A stretch of 64,000 nucleotides of DNA, taken from positions 879,380 through 943,379 of the forward strand of contig NZ_SJPX01000003.1 of assembly GCF_007860175.1 (NCBI RefSeq), read 5' to 3'. The number at the start of each line of letters is the position of its first letter. The first letter of the stretch is position 1. The notes below the pieces were generated by a model. The model was not told the DNA's origin and searched no databases. It saw only the letters and a program-made list of their open reading frames with translations. This DNA comes from Rubripirellula reticaptiva. GTDB taxonomy: Bacteria; Planctomycetota; Planctomycetia; Pirellulales; Pirellulaceae. This document shows positions 46,201 to 61,200 of the stretch, piece after piece. The translations under genes were made by a program, and so were the position numbers.

Positions 46201-49200
46201 ACCGGTGCAGGAAGGATTGTGTCGGGTGACCTGACGACGCCAGCACAGCGGGAGCCTCGCATTCGTATTTCGCGAGCCCCACAACTGCACGCCGAATTTT
46301 CGGCAGTGGCCAGCAACCTTGTTGCAACCGCTGGCATCGGGGATCTAGTCTCCGCGACCGTGGATAACGGTTCGGCGTCGCTGAGCGGATCGATTTCGCT
46401 GGGTGTGCCGATGCCCGCGGGACAAGACTATCTGACATTAGCCGACCTGACTCGCTCGCTGATCGATCCGTTCAATAGTCTGGACCTAGATGTCGATTTG
46501 GACTTGTTCGTCGACGCGGATGTGACGTTGGACTTGGCCGGTTTGAATGAGCAACCGCTGCCCGCGGAACAGCCGCGGATTGAGTTGCAGTGGGACAACA
46601 TCATTGCAGTGGATCCGCAATTCCGTTTGCAACCCGAAAACTTTTCACTGACCACCGAAAACTTTGACAATCTGATCCAGTTCGGTCGTCTATCGGTTGA
46701 AGACATTACGAATCTGATTCGCAAGTTGGCAGATTTCATCACCAACTTGACCGGTGAAGATTTACTGGACCGTCAACTGCCATTGGTCAACACTTCATTA
46801 GGCGAAATTCTGAATGCGGTTGACTATGTCGCCGAACTTGTGGACCGGATCAGCAACGATCCCAACGGTTCGCTCAACACGCTGGAAACCGAGATCGAGT
46901 CGATGCTAGGGCTTGCGCCGGAAGAACTAGACCTTTCCTACGACCTTGTCGAACATATCTTCCGTGTCGATTTAAATCTTGGTTTCGACGAAACCACTTC
47001 GGCATCATTTGATTTAGATCTAAGCGATCTGGGATTGTCGCAATTGGATGGGCTGGTCGATTTCAACACGTCGGGCAGTGTGGGTGTTCAGGCGGGCGGC
47101 GAACTTCGGGCCCACCTGGGATTGGATCTCGACGAATTGGACCACGCGAACTTTGATGACGCCGTTGTTGTGTTCGACACGTCGGGTTTTTATGCGACCG
47201 CTCGAGCCTATGCGGACGATATCGCGTTTACGACTTCCGTCCTGTCGTTGGGGGTTGACGTAGGGCCGGGGCGGATCGCGCTGGATGCCGATGGATTGAA
47301 CTTTGATGGAACGGCGGAGAACACCGACCGAGCCGAGCTGTCGATCGCACCGGTGGGAACATGGAGTGGCGGACGCAAACCTTTGCTCGAACTTTCGGCA
47401 AGCGATTTTGAGTTCAACTTTGATGAAGATTCAATCTCGTTGGGGGTCGATCTTCCCGTCACGTTCTTGGGATCGACTGAACCGTTTCAAATTCAATGGA
47501 ATGATCTAACGTCGTTTCAATTCGACGTTTTGGATCCGGGCGTGACGATCGACGCTTCCGGTAGTACCGCCAACAACGTCATTGCGGTTCCAGATATCCA
47601 AGCTGCAACATCGAACATTTCACTTGGCGACGGATTGATCGCACTGGCCGAAGGGCTGCAAGGCTTGTTCGGCGTGATCGATGACTACCTGGGTGACGAA
47701 GTGTTGGGCATTCCGGTGCCATTGATTGGCGAAGGTTTGGCTGATGCGGTTTCGTTTGTCGAATCCTTTGTTGCGCCGCTAGCCGATGAACTTCGCGGAG
47801 CAACGTTTGACGACGCCGTGTCGATCGTCGGGCAACGGATCTTGTACGACGTGCTGGGGCCAGGTGACACATTACCAGGACTGAACGTACTGCGGGATCT
47901 GAACAATGACGGCGAAATCACGCTGGCGGATGTCGGTGTGGTAGTGGATGGACTCGACGAAATCGCGTACGAAATCAGTATCGGTCGCGCTGGATTGGAA
48001 TTGCGAACGCCGATCAATTTGGACGTCGGTGGCAGTGCGCTCGGTTTGGATCTGGAAGGACAAGCGGCGATCACAGCGGGCTACGGTCTGAACCTGATTG
48101 TCGGTTTCACTCGTTCGGAAGGTCCGTATGTCGAATTCGGCGATCAAACCGAGTTTTCGATCGACTACTTTGCTGGAATCGAAGATCTGGTCGGCGAAGG
48201 TCGCTTGGGACCATTGTTTGTCACCGTTGAAACGATCGCACCAGAGAATCTGAGCGATGATCTTCGCCGCCGTGCGAGATTGGACGAGAATCTCGTCTCT
48301 ACCGAAGCGATCAACGCCATTCGCGGCAGCTTTGGTGTCGACCTGCCTGCCGGTCGTTACACGTTGTCGACCATTGGCGGCGCTCTCTCGCAAATCAATT
48401 TGTCGGCCGATTTTGTAGGGTCGCTGCATGCCCAAATCAATACCGGCATCAACACGACGATCGAGGGCATCCCGTCGCTGGTCGCCGATCTGCATTTGAC
48501 GTTTGACGATCCGGCCGAAACGACGCTTGCTGGAGTGATCGATTCGATCGCGTTGCCGACCGTTTCGATCACCAACGTGGGGCTGGACTTGGGTTCGTTC
48601 GTGACGAACGTGTTGGCACCCGTGCTGGCACCGGTCAACGACTTCCTTGATCCGATCCGGCCTGTGCTCGATCGTTTGACGTCGCCGATCCCCGGAATCT
48701 CGGAGTTGATCGGCCCGACAACGTTTGTCGATCTGATTGGCGCATTTGGCGAAGGCGGCGAAACGGTCGGCCAGTTCGTTGGCGCGGTTGCGAACATTGT
48801 AGAACTGATCGATATCCCGACCAACGCCCAAACGATCATCCTGCCGCTGGGCAACTTTGACACGGCGATCGACGACGTTACCGGAGAGCTTGTGCCCGTT
48901 CCGATGGGCGGGCAATCAAACTTTGACGATTTTCTCGATACCGTCGGCGAGGACGCTGCGGAGATTCGCGACTATCTGCGTAACATTCCGCAAGAGGAAC
49001 CTCAATACAACAGCAGCGGCGAGTTGACGGTGACGCCCGGAATGTTTTCGATTCCGTTGTTGAAAGATCCTACTTCGGCCATAGGACTGCTGTTCGGCAA
49101 CGATGTCGATCTGTTGAAGTATCAAGCCCCGCGTTTGCAAGCGTCGTTTGAATTTAGTCAGTCGATTCCGGTCTTCCCCGCATTTTCGCTGGCCTTCGGC

Positions 49201-52200
49201 GGACAGTTTTCGACAACCATCGATTTTGCGTTTGGCTATGACACTGCGGGTATATTTGCGTACGCCGATAGCGGCCGAGCGATCGATTTGCTGGACGGCT
49301 TTTTCTTTGACGACCGGGCTGTTTTTGAAAACGGCAACAAAATCAGTGACGTTCCGGAACTGACGTTTCGGTTTGCAGTGACTGCTGGTGGGCAACTCGA
49401 TTTATTGGTCGCTAAGGCAGGTGTGGACATTGGCATCGGGGCTCAGTTGAACCTCGATTTGAACGATCCAAACCTCGACGGCAAGATTCGGTTCGACGAA
49501 GTAATTTCAAATCTGCAGTTGGGCAACGCGCCCGGGCTGGGGCCGTTGTGGATCTTTGATCCTTCGGGACAACTGGACTTTTTTGTCACAGCCTACGTCA
49601 AAGCGTTTGGCATCCGCGTTTCAACGACGCTGGGGCCGAAGGTCTTGGTCAACTACGACTTTCCGCGTCCCGAACCAGCCAACCCGGTGCTTGGTCATGT
49701 CGAGCCCGGTGGACAATTGGTGATTCACGCCGGGCCGAATGCGGCGCTGCGTGTCGAGGGTGATCTATCCGACGGTGACGACATCATTTTTGTCAGCGGG
49801 GACGAGGACACCGGCGAAACCATCATCACCGGTTATGGAACAGATCAGCGGTTCAGCGGTGTGACGAGTGTCTTTGTGGATCTCGGCGAAGGCGATGACG
49901 GACTGTTTGTCGACGAAAACTATGCACGTCCGATCACGGCATTCGGTCGTCTGGGTCGCGACGAGATCACTGGCGGTACGGGACGGTTGACGGCGTATGG
50001 TGGTGGCGGCGACGACGTGATTTTCGGCGGCAGCGGTGATGACCGGCTTTATGGAAATGGCGACGCAAACGGATTGGGCGCAAGCGCGCTAGGCACGATC
50101 ACTCGTACATTACCCGACGGCAGAGTGCTGAGCTTCAATGTGACCGACGCGGATCTGATCGACGGCGGCGATGGCAACGACCAAATCTTTGGCGGTGAAG
50201 AAGACGATCAACTGCAAGGCGGCGGAGGCAACGACCGCATCCACGGAGGCACCGGTGCGGACTATGTCGGCGGCGGCGATGGCGACGACGTTCTGTTCGG
50301 TGGTGACGGTGACGATACGCTGTCCGGTGATGACGGCAACGATACTGTTTACGGCGAAGCCGAAGACGGCACCGGCGTGGGACGCGATTTTTTGCAAGGC
50401 GGCGATGGGGACGACGTGCTGCGAGGAGGCCCGGCCGATGACGAATTGTTCGGTGGCTATGGCAGCGATCAATTGTATGGCGGCGATGGTAACGATCTGT
50501 TAGTCGGTGCGATTGCGCCTCGGGACAGTGAAAACTATGCGATTCTGCAAGGTACGCCCGACGCGTCGCCACACTATTTTGACGGTGGCGCGGGTAACGA
50601 TTTGATCTATGGAACCGAAGGAATCGATACGGTCACCGATTCCGCCGGGCTGACTCGCGTGTTTACCTACGGCGGGAACGATGTGATCTCAACGGGCGAC
50701 GGCGATGACTTGATCCGATCCGGCGATGGCGATGATGTGATCAACGCGGGCAGCGGCAACAACCGAATCTACGCTGGCGAAGGGTTTGATATCGTCGATT
50801 CAGGATTCGGTGATGACCTAATCGATCTACGCGGTGCGGGACTTGGGCTAACGCAAACCGGGGTGAACTCGGGTGGTCAAGTCACCGACATGGGCGGCAA
50901 CAATCGCATCCTAGGTGATGGCGGCGACGACATCATCGACGTCCTTGGATCGGGTTCGAACTACATCGATGCTGGCGGCGGTAACAACCGCATCGTCACG
51001 GTGGGTCGTGGTGGCGACCGGATCCGCACGGGTTCTGGTGTCGACGTCATCGATGCGGGCGACGGAAACAACAACATTTCGTCGGGCGCTGGCGATGACA
51101 TCGTTCGTAGTGGCAGCGGGAACGACAGCGTGTTCCTTGGCGATGGAAACGACGAAGCGTTCACGGGTGCAGGCAATGATGTCGTAATCGCCGGTGCGGG
51201 CAACGACTTCGTCGATGCGGGCGCAGGCAGTGATGTGATTCGCGGCGGCGATGGCGACGACGAACTTGTCGGCGGCATCGGCAGCGACACCATTCGTGGC
51301 GATGAAGGCGACGACGTCGTTTGGGGCGGACGATTGATCTATGAGCGGGACGTGTTGCTGGCGACGTTGGTCCGGCCGACCGAGTATGACGCCAATGCGT
51401 CCAGCATTGTCTTCCCCGCGATGGTACCCGCGGTCGTCATTGATGGTCCGCTAGAAGGTTCGCTGGAAGACGGGAACGATTTGATCTTTGGCGGTGGCGG
51501 AATCAACTTCATCTTCGGTGGCGGCGGCAACGATGACATCAGCGGTGGCAGCGGATCGGCGTACATCGATGGCGGACGTGGAAATGACATTCTGCGAGGA
51601 ACGCCTGGCAACGATGTCATTCGCGGGGGTGCTGGCAACGATACGATCGAAGGATTACAGAACATCGATTTCAGCTATGGCGATTCAGGTGATGACTTCA
51701 TTATCGGCGGGTCGGGCGTCAATATCGATGGGACCCATCAGACGTTCGGGCAGCGTTCGTTCGGTGGCAGCGGCAATGATGTTTTGTGGGCTTATGCTCA
51801 TACAACAGGTGCTGGGGAAGTCTCACTTCGCGGTGAATACCTGGACGGCGGTGAGGGCGCCGATGAACTGCTAGGTAATCTGCGTCAAGACGTGCTAATC
51901 GGTGGCGGTGGCGACGACCGTTTGCTGGGCGACGCTTTGGCGGGCCCCGACTACGACAGCAACGACGACTTCCGAACCTTCGGCGGCGATGACTTGATCG
52001 TCGGTGGGTTCGGCGATGACTTACTTCAGGGCGGTGGCGGCAACGATGTGCTGTTTGGTGGCGGGAACGTTGATGAACTGGAAGGACACGACGGCGACGA
52101 TCGATTATACGGCGGTCGCGGAATCGATTTCCTGCGACTCGATGTTGCAGCCGAGTACGGTGATGACCTGGACGTCCTCGATGGTGGCTTCGCCGACGGG

Positions 52201-55200
52201 CCGGATGAGACGCCGTTCGGTTTGGACAATGCGACAGACATCATGATCGTCAATGGTTCCGATCAAAACGACGTGATTACGATCGCTGGCAACGGTAATC
52301 AAGCGATCGTCAATTACCAGGTTGGCAATCAACCTCTTCGGCAAATCGACATTCGCGTTCAAGACGCCATGGGGAACACGCTGGTCGAGCAATATCAGAT
52401 CAACGGTTTGGCCGGGAATGATACGATCGGTTTCGATGCGTCGTTTGACACCAGTGACTTGGCCGCACGCAGTCGTGACTGGGTAGGTGTTTTCCAAGGT
52501 GGATCAGGCGATGACACGCTGATCGGTTCAGCCGGTCGCGATCGACTTGACGGCGGACGCGGAAGCGACACTGTGTTTGGACTAGGTGGCGACGACCGAC
52601 TTTGGGGTGATTCCGGTGAAGGACGTTCGAGTGACATCGATCGTCTGTTCGCGGGAACCGGCAACGATGATTTGCTAGGCGGCGTGGGGAGGAACTACTT
52701 GTACGCCTGGTCGAGCGATCCTGCGACGACTTCGCCGTACGGGATCTTTGATGACGACGGCGAGGCCGAGGACACCGGGCTAAATCGAATGCTCGGTCGA
52801 GATCAAGACGACTTTTTGTATGCGGGCACGGGACTCGACTTCATGTACGGCGGTGATGGCCGCGACCAGCTTCACGACGTCGATGGAAATCTGCTCGAAA
52901 ACTTTGGTGTCCCAGAGGATGAAGAATGGCTCGAGTATGCTCGAAACAACGATTCCGTTTGGTACTACGGTGCGACCGAGCGTGACGACATCATATCGGT
53001 GGACTTTGTCACTGAACCGGGACTGCTGGGTAACCATCATCTGATCACGCGGCTGACCGAGAACAATGGTTTCTTCTCGTTTGATGCTCAAGTTCGACTC
53101 GACTTTTCCGCTACCAATCCGGACGGTTCGCTGGTTTGGGATCCGAGCGATTTGGTGCAACGCGTCGAGGAAATTCGTGGCGCCGTTGGCGACGATGCGC
53201 GACAACTTGTGGCGAGATCGCTTGAGTTGTCAGGCGACCTATTGCCTGCCGAAGGCGACTTCACTGCCATCATCATCAACGCCGGTGCCGGCGACGATCA
53301 AGTCTTTGTCGGACCGACCGTACAAAAGACCGTGTGGACGGGCGCAGGCGCTGGCGACGACACCGTCGAGTACGCCGGAGGAACTGCGATCTTGGTTGAC
53401 ATTGCGGACGCCGATCCGCGCAACGAAGTCTTCGGTGACGCCGATGATTTTTCGCGGGCGTATGAAATCTCCGATTCCGAAAATGGTCAACCATCCCGAC
53501 TTCGCGAAACGATCTACTTCGAAAAGTTGACGCTCGACTCGCCAACCGATGTGGATTGGTTCACTTTCGTAAGTTCAGGGATGACGCCCTCGGAACAGCT
53601 GCGCGTTGTCGTCGATTCATTGTCAGATGACGATGCCATCGAAGTCGAATTGTACGAATACGTCGATGATGATGGCATCAACGAGCTTGCCTCGGTGGGG
53701 ACTCTTGAAACAGAAGCTGCTGCGTTGGATCCAACCAGGCCCTCGCGGACGTCACTTGTTCGCGGCAACGCGCTGTATCCTGACGGCCAGCGACTTTATC
53801 TCCGTGTTCGCAGCACCAACGGCAGCCCGACGTCGTACAACCTGGGCATCGACTTCGGCGGCGACGTTGCACTGGGATCCGCGCGGGTTGAATTGGGGTC
53901 ACAGTCCAACACGTTCCTTCGTCGTGACGTAATCGTTGGCGGCGCCGGTGACGACATTCTTCGTGGCGGTCCCGGTGAGGACTGGGTGATCGGTGGCGAC
54001 GGTGATGACATCATCACCGGTGGTGTGGACGGCTTTGCATCGGATATTTTGATCGGTGGTGATGGCAACGATGTGTTCCAGATCATTCCGTCGGATGTCG
54101 GCGAACTCGATCTGACGCTCGCCGACGAGATCGAAGGCGGCGATGGGTATGACCGTGTGTTGTACCTTGGTGGAGACATCGATGATCGCGGCAGGCCAGT
54201 GCCGGACTTCGTCACACTGCGCTATCAACCGTTGCTAAACGCCTGGCAGCTAGCAGCCAAGGTTTGGGACACGGCGAACCAGCGTTTCGAAACCAATGGC
54301 AACGAATTCGTTATCCACTCGGCGAGTTATCGCGCACGTCAGATCGAGGCAACTGAGTTTGACACCCGCGCGGGTGCTGACCAAGTCAGATTGGACGAGG
54401 CTTCCTATAGCATTCTTGATGACGAGATTGTCAACGTATCTGGATTCCAGTTTGACCTTGTCGATGGAACCAACGACCAACGGCAAACCTATGGTGTCTC
54501 ACCTGGCGACCGTCAGGTTGGTGGCGGAGCAGCGAATTTCATCATTCGTGGCGGATCTGGAAACGATTTGCTTGTCGGTTCGCCCTATGGGGATGTGATT
54601 TTTGGTGGTGACGGACTCGACCAAATCATCGGCGGTGGTGGCAATGACAGCCTTGATGGCGAAGGCGGCAACGATTTGATCGTCGGTGACTCAATCGCTT
54701 CACCGGCGTCTGTGTGGGATCGGTTTGAGGTGATCGCTGGTCAAGATCGATCGAACGACTCGCCCGCCTTTGCGACGCCTGTCCAATTTGTTGGGGATTC
54801 GCTTGAGAACTTGACGCTGCACGACGGAGATGGTGGTGACTGGTTTGTTCTACCGGCGTCTGCAGCGGCCGATCCGCTGGCATCCAATGATCTGGTCGTT
54901 GATTTTGATGATTCCGAAATGGAAAGCTTGTGGAGCAGCATCAACCAAGCCAGCGGACGCAATGGTGCGGAAGTGATCCCGGCTTTGGTGGATCCGCAAA
55001 CCGGCAACTACACGCCCACGTCTGGACAGCCGGATGTGTACCTGATCGGGGTCAACAACCCGGTCGGTCAAGTGATTGTCGCGACTTCGGCACCAAGACT
55101 CGATTTGATTGGCGATGGGCAAACGGTTGGCGCTGCATTCGTGCTGGACATTTCTGGGCAACCCACGGTGACGGTTCGATTTGACGTCTCCTCGGGCCAA

Positions 55201-58200
55201 TCCGGCGAATCGATTGCTGACAATATCAACCGAGAACTAAACGATCAGCTTTTGCAATTCGATGTGCAAGCTTTCTACGACGCGACGCGAGCTCGTTTGA
55301 TTCTGGTTTCGCTGAGGGGGCGTGCGATGACGGTTCGTTCCGAGAACATCTTTTCCTTTTCCTACCTTGGGTTCGAGGATGGGCAAGTTCCCCGGCAACT
55401 TCCCTATGGACTCGGTGGCTACCGAGTCTCGGTCGTCGATAACGAAATCGTGAACCAAGCACCACTCGGACCGTCGCTGCCATCGCTCGTATTTGAGTAC
55501 GAGACCGCGGACCGAAGTGTGCTGAGCGCGACTCCTAGTCAAGCAATCGGGCTGAATGATGCTGGCTTTGCTGTGGCGACTGCGGCACGAATCGAAGGTG
55601 GACGTCGTGACGAGATGATTAGCGAAGTGGTGCCGCTGGGCGACATCAACGCGGACGGCCGTCCCGACTTTGTTGTACCGGGGGAAACAAAAGCCTACGT
55701 TTTCCTCGGACACGTAGATCCGAATTTCTTGTTCGGCGATCAGTCCGATATCCGTGATGCAGCGGACTACGTTTTGAACTATCCGAACGCCGGTACGATC
55801 GAATGGATCAGCGGCCCCGTTGATGTTGACGGCGATGGCTTTGATGATCTGACCTACGCTCGTACTAGTTTCAGCGATGCTGCCCGCACGGATGGGGTGA
55901 CCAGCGTTAATATGATCAGCGGAAGCAACCTGACGCAAAACTCGGCCCAACTTTTTGCGATCCCCATGGGTGGTTTTGAGTATCAGGATCTCGACCACCA
56001 GTTTGACCTGTTCGGCAAGCAATTGGCCTCGCTTAATCGATCAGTTGATGTGCCGATCCAGGCGGAATGGATTCGCTACAACAACGACGAGTTTGCAGAT
56101 TTAGCGATTTTTGGCAAGGAACCCAGCCTGCGTCGTGGCGTTGCTAACGTGAACTATGGCGGAGTGCTTGATGGTCAGCAAATTCATGATCAGGTGGTCA
56201 ACAACTCGACCGGTAACAGCAACTACTTGACCACCATTGTTCGCGGGCTAGAAGATTCTGGCGTTGTTGCGGCAACGCACTTTGACGATCCAGCATCAGT
56301 CATGTATGTGGGTGGTTCGCCGGAAGCATTCTTTGATTTTGGCGATATCAACGGTGATGGTCTTGATGACATCGTGGCAACCGTGCCGCGTGGATGGGAG
56401 TTCAGCACCAACGGGTCTGTTGAGCCAGACGTGGTGATCTCGCGAACGTATCTGCGGACCGGCGGTAGCTTCGGTTTCGGAGGTCGATTAGCTTCGCCAA
56501 TTCTGCAGTTGGCGGCCGAGACGGCGGGACTTCGCGACCCGAACAATCCTGATTTAGGAAATCAGGGGGCACTTAACGCCGAGTTGCCCATCGTCGTCAA
56601 AGATCTGGACAACGACGGTTTCGCTGATCTGATCGCGATCAGTGATCTCGGCAATCCAGGCCCCGGGTCTGGATCGCTGCTGATCTATACCGGACAAGAA
56701 CTGACGAGCGACGACGATTTTGCAAACCGTGAAGTGGCTGTAACCTTTGCCCGAATTCCAGCATCAGGTCGCAGTCTTCTGGACGCTCGCGTTTCGATTG
56801 GTGACTTTGACGGCAACGGAAAACAGGATCTTGGATTTAGTTTTTCAAATCCAATCTTGGCAGGGACCAATATTTTTTACGACGCAATTGATGGTGGAAG
56901 CGTTCGGTCAATCAATGTTGGGTTGCAGCGTCCCACGCCGGTGACCTCCATTTCGTCGCCAGTCGGTGCTAGCAACTTCGGATTAGCCGGCGGTAACGCA
57001 ATCGACCTCAACGGGGATCGCATCGACGATTTGATCCTTGCCGACCCAGAAGCGACGACGTCGGCTGGTGATCTACGCGGCGGAATTCTTTACGTCGTTC
57101 CTGGAAGTCAACGGCGTGTCTTCCTTCCCGATGAATCACTTGTCGTGGATCTTGGAAATGATTCGATACGCGGAATAGGTGATGTGTCGCGTGATTCGCA
57201 AGGACAACTTCAGGTTAAATCAACCATTCAAGCAAGCACCGAAACAGACTGGTACCGTTTCCGGACGGTCGGCGACGGACAGATTGGCGATGTGATTCGT
57301 TTGTTGCCAACCACTGACCAGTTTGTTCCGGCAACCCGTGGCGCATCGGGGATCATCAGCGGGGGCAACGCCTTCGACAACGTGCCCAGTGTGGTGTTCG
57401 ATTCAAATCAAACTGGCGTTTACGAGATTGATTTGTCGCGACTGCTGACTGTATTCGACGATCCGGCCAGCATCGGATCAGCAGAACTGCGACTGCGCGG
57501 TTCGGCCACTAGGACGCCCGTCGACTCGGCGCCCGCACTGAGTTTGCTTGAAGAACTAACGCCTGTTTCGGGTGGTGGATTCGGTGAACGTGTCTTCTTC
57601 GTTGCGGTCGCAGAAGATAAGGGAAGCGAACTGTACGTCACCGATGGAAGTGCTTCAGGAACTCGTTTGGTTTATGAAACCATCGCAGGACCGGAGTCAG
57701 CGAATCCGGCCAATCTGACGGCGATCGACGATCGTCTCGTATTTTCGACCAGCGTATTTGAACTGCTCGAAGAATCATCGACGGTCAGCTTTTTCGTCAC
57801 CGATGGAACGGACACCAAGCCAGTTGGTAATCCCGACAATCTGAACCTGCAGCCAGGATCCGAACTGATGGAATTCGGTGGCGATCTTTACTTCTCTGCG
57901 TTCGATCAATCTAACTTTACACGCGTCCTTGCGGTCATCCGATTTGAAGACGATGGTTCGTCGGAACTGGCCATCGTTGAACAATCACGACGAACTCCGA
58001 TTGCGACAACAACTAACGCGATCTTCTTCGCCAACAACGGCGAACTTTCGAGGATGGAAATCGATCAGGAAGAACCTACCGTCGTTAGTGACCAATTCGA
58101 ATTCATTCCTGGTGCTGACTCGTTGACCGCGCAAGAAGGACTACTGATTTTCGCTGCGTCCGATAAGAGTTCGGGGAATCTCGGCGTCTATGTCACTGAT

Positions 58201-61200
58201 GGCTCTAGCATCGATCCGTTGGATGAGTTTTCTGACGACTTTGACGACTTAGCGTACGGGTTTCAGACGACCGTCGATGGCGTTTTCTACTTGGTTCAGG
58301 ATCGAGTCTTTTTCTACGACGGATCGTCAGTTGAACGAATCGCGACCATTGATGTGCCCGATGCGACTCGCAGCAACGGAATGTTCCGAACCTTCACCGA
58401 CGGTTCAGTCCTGGTGACGATCGGCAACAACGGCAATAAAGAACTTCGCATAAACGCGTTCAATGACAAGGGTAATAAAATATCGGAGAGCAGCCTCGGT
58501 ACGGGTCGCTATATCTTCTCGACCGATGCGATACTTGATGGAGACGAATTGTTAGTTGGGTACCAATCGCAAGAAGAGGCTTTCGGAGAAGTAACGCTCG
58601 GCTTGTCGACGTTCCATATCGTCGATTCTACGGTCAAGCTGTTGGAGGAATTTGTTGATACCCCACAATCGTCGGGCACCTTCGATCAGATGACAAGCAG
58701 TGGCGGCAATGTGGTCATGGAAGGCTATCGGACCGACAATGTGCTGGGCGGACGCTTGTGGGCGGCAGATGTTCCGGACAGAACTGCGGCACCTATTGAA
58801 AGCGACAACAGCACCGGGATGCCAACTTCCGGTTCCGTTACGTTCCAGATTGCCGGTGGTCGTAATGACCTAGTGATCACCGGTGACGAACTTGATGAAA
58901 ACTTTGTGATCCAAGGTACGATCACATTGGATGAGACCCCGACATTGCAGACGATCGATCTGTCGGCTGACATCGATCAGATTCGCCACTTGTTCGAACT
59001 TGGATATCGCTCGCTTGTTGTGCAGTTGAACGTTGCCGATGGCGATGCGGTATTTGAAGAGATGGTTTTGTCGGATGACACTGGACTTTTCTTGGGTGGA
59101 AACGGACGCGGAGTGTCAGGGCAATTGCTCGATTCCGAAGGCCGAATGATCGCTTCCGATTTCAATCATTTGGACATCCGCAACTTGGTTGCCGGTGAAT
59201 ACTTGATTGGTGTATCACGCGTAGCCGATGGGACTTCGACGACCCAGGAATACTCACTTGAACTTGACGTTCCGCGATTGGGCGACGCGCATGACACTTC
59301 GTCAGATGACGTTTTGCGTGGTGGCGACGGGGATGACGTCTTGATCGGCGGTGCCGGGAAAGATCGTATTTTCGGTGATAGCGGTGATGATAGCCTGATC
59401 GGTGAGTTGTTCGAGCTACGCGGTGCCGCCAGCAACGATGCGATCGGGAGCCCACTTCCTGAGGAACGGTTCTCGGACTCGCGGTCGCCGCGTCAGCATC
59501 GAGATCCTAGGATTGTGATCGGCGCTGCCAGTGCCGGCTTGCAATCCGGGCAAGTCTCTATCGGCAACTCGGTGTTGGCTTTGGCGATTGCAGATGCCTT
59601 GGGAACAACGATCGAAAGGTCGAGTGATGGATCAGAACATTTCGCTCGCCCTGTCTTTGCAAGTGATCTCGGTTCGATCTCGTCGCTCGATCTATTCGGA
59701 CTTGGACTGACATCGATCGACGGAGTGCAACACCTGGTCAATCTTCGCTGGCTCGATTTGTCGCGCAACGATTTGAGCTCGGCTGCGATCAGTCTTCTTC
59801 GCCCTGGGAATGATGGTACTACCGGATTGCAACATATTCAGCATCTCAATCTAGACGGCAATCGTCTGACCGGGTTGGGGAATCTTAATTCACTAACAAC
59901 CCTTCGTTCGCTTAGCCTTGCGGATCAACGCAATCGAGGTATCACGGGTGTCGTTGCGATCAGATTCTTAACAGAGCTTCGGTATTTGAATGTATCGGGA
60001 AATCAGGTGACCGATCTTTCGCCGCTCGCGGATCTAACGAACCTGCGCATTCTGGATGCTTCGGGAGAAGAGTACGCTCAGGCGGGCTTGAACAATATCG
60101 ACATTTCTTCTTTCCTAGGAATCCGCTTCGAGGACGCTTCGATCAAAGGTACCTCGGGTGACTGGTTCTCGGGAAGCAATCCCGATGCGGTCGCCGGCAG
60201 CTATCTTGCTCTGGACGCGACACTCAGTGACGCCGGGGACTCATTGACCTGGGCCGTCGACAATATTGATGTCAAGCGTCCGTTTGATGTTTACGCTTTG
60301 TGGCACGGTGATGCATCGCACGTTTCGCAGGCGATCTACCAAATCAATGGAGAAGTCATTGGCTTCGCAGATCAGCGTGTAGCAAGTTCAGGATTACCGC
60401 TCGGGTCGCGGCAGCTCCAACTCGTCGGTTCCTATGAGGGAGACGAGGAGGATCTGAATATCACAGTGTTGGCGGGATCGGCCGACGGGATACTGATTGC
60501 AGATGTCTTGGTTCTCGTTCCGCAAATTGCCTCGCCCGCTGAACCGTTGATTCATGTCGACGTGCGAGGTACTTCGATCGATCCGATACAGAGAGACCTT
60601 TTGCTGGGCGGTGTTTTAAACCGTGGCGGCGTGCTTCACGCGGACGACAACGCCGCTCCAACGTTTGTCGGCCCGTTCGGATTCGCTTTGAAATCTGATG
60701 AACGACGCTCATTTGCGCTCAGCACACTTTTCAGCGATGATCAGAACGGTTTGCTTGCTTACTCGGTGCAAACCATCGGCGACTCGATTCGGGCGACGGT
60801 CAATGGATCGAGCATCGACATCGAAGCCGGTAGCCAGTCCGGTCATGCGACCATGCAAATTACCGCAACGGATGCGGCAGGCGCATCCACAACAATCGTG
60901 CTGCCTGTCTCGGTTGGATACGCTCTGGTGCAAGGACGAGTAACGGACACGTCTGACAAGCCAGTCGAAGGTTTTCGAGTGACAGCGGACGCGGGCGTCG
61001 TGTTCCAAACCCCGACGGATTCGGATGGTCGGTATTTGTTGATCATCGAAGTTGACCAGCAAACAATCACGCCATCACCGGGACAAAATATCGCGGAGTT
61101 CACTGGCGAACAGGCGTATTTCTTAGACATTGATGTACCAGAAACCTTCGAGGGGCTCGATTTTGTTGTCAAGCCAGCAATTGAGATCGATGACGTTGGA

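Noticed and set aside
47872-48915. 347-codon minus-strand frame inside the giant gene
   Set aside because: Antisense shadow; Arg/Asp/Gln-rich with no recognisable domain, and the sense frame is continuous.
49990-52690. Regularly recurring GC-rich words that resemble a CRISPR or satellite array
   Set aside because: They are the codons of RTX nonapeptides in an open reading frame, with a 27-bp period and no conserved spacer/repeat pattern.
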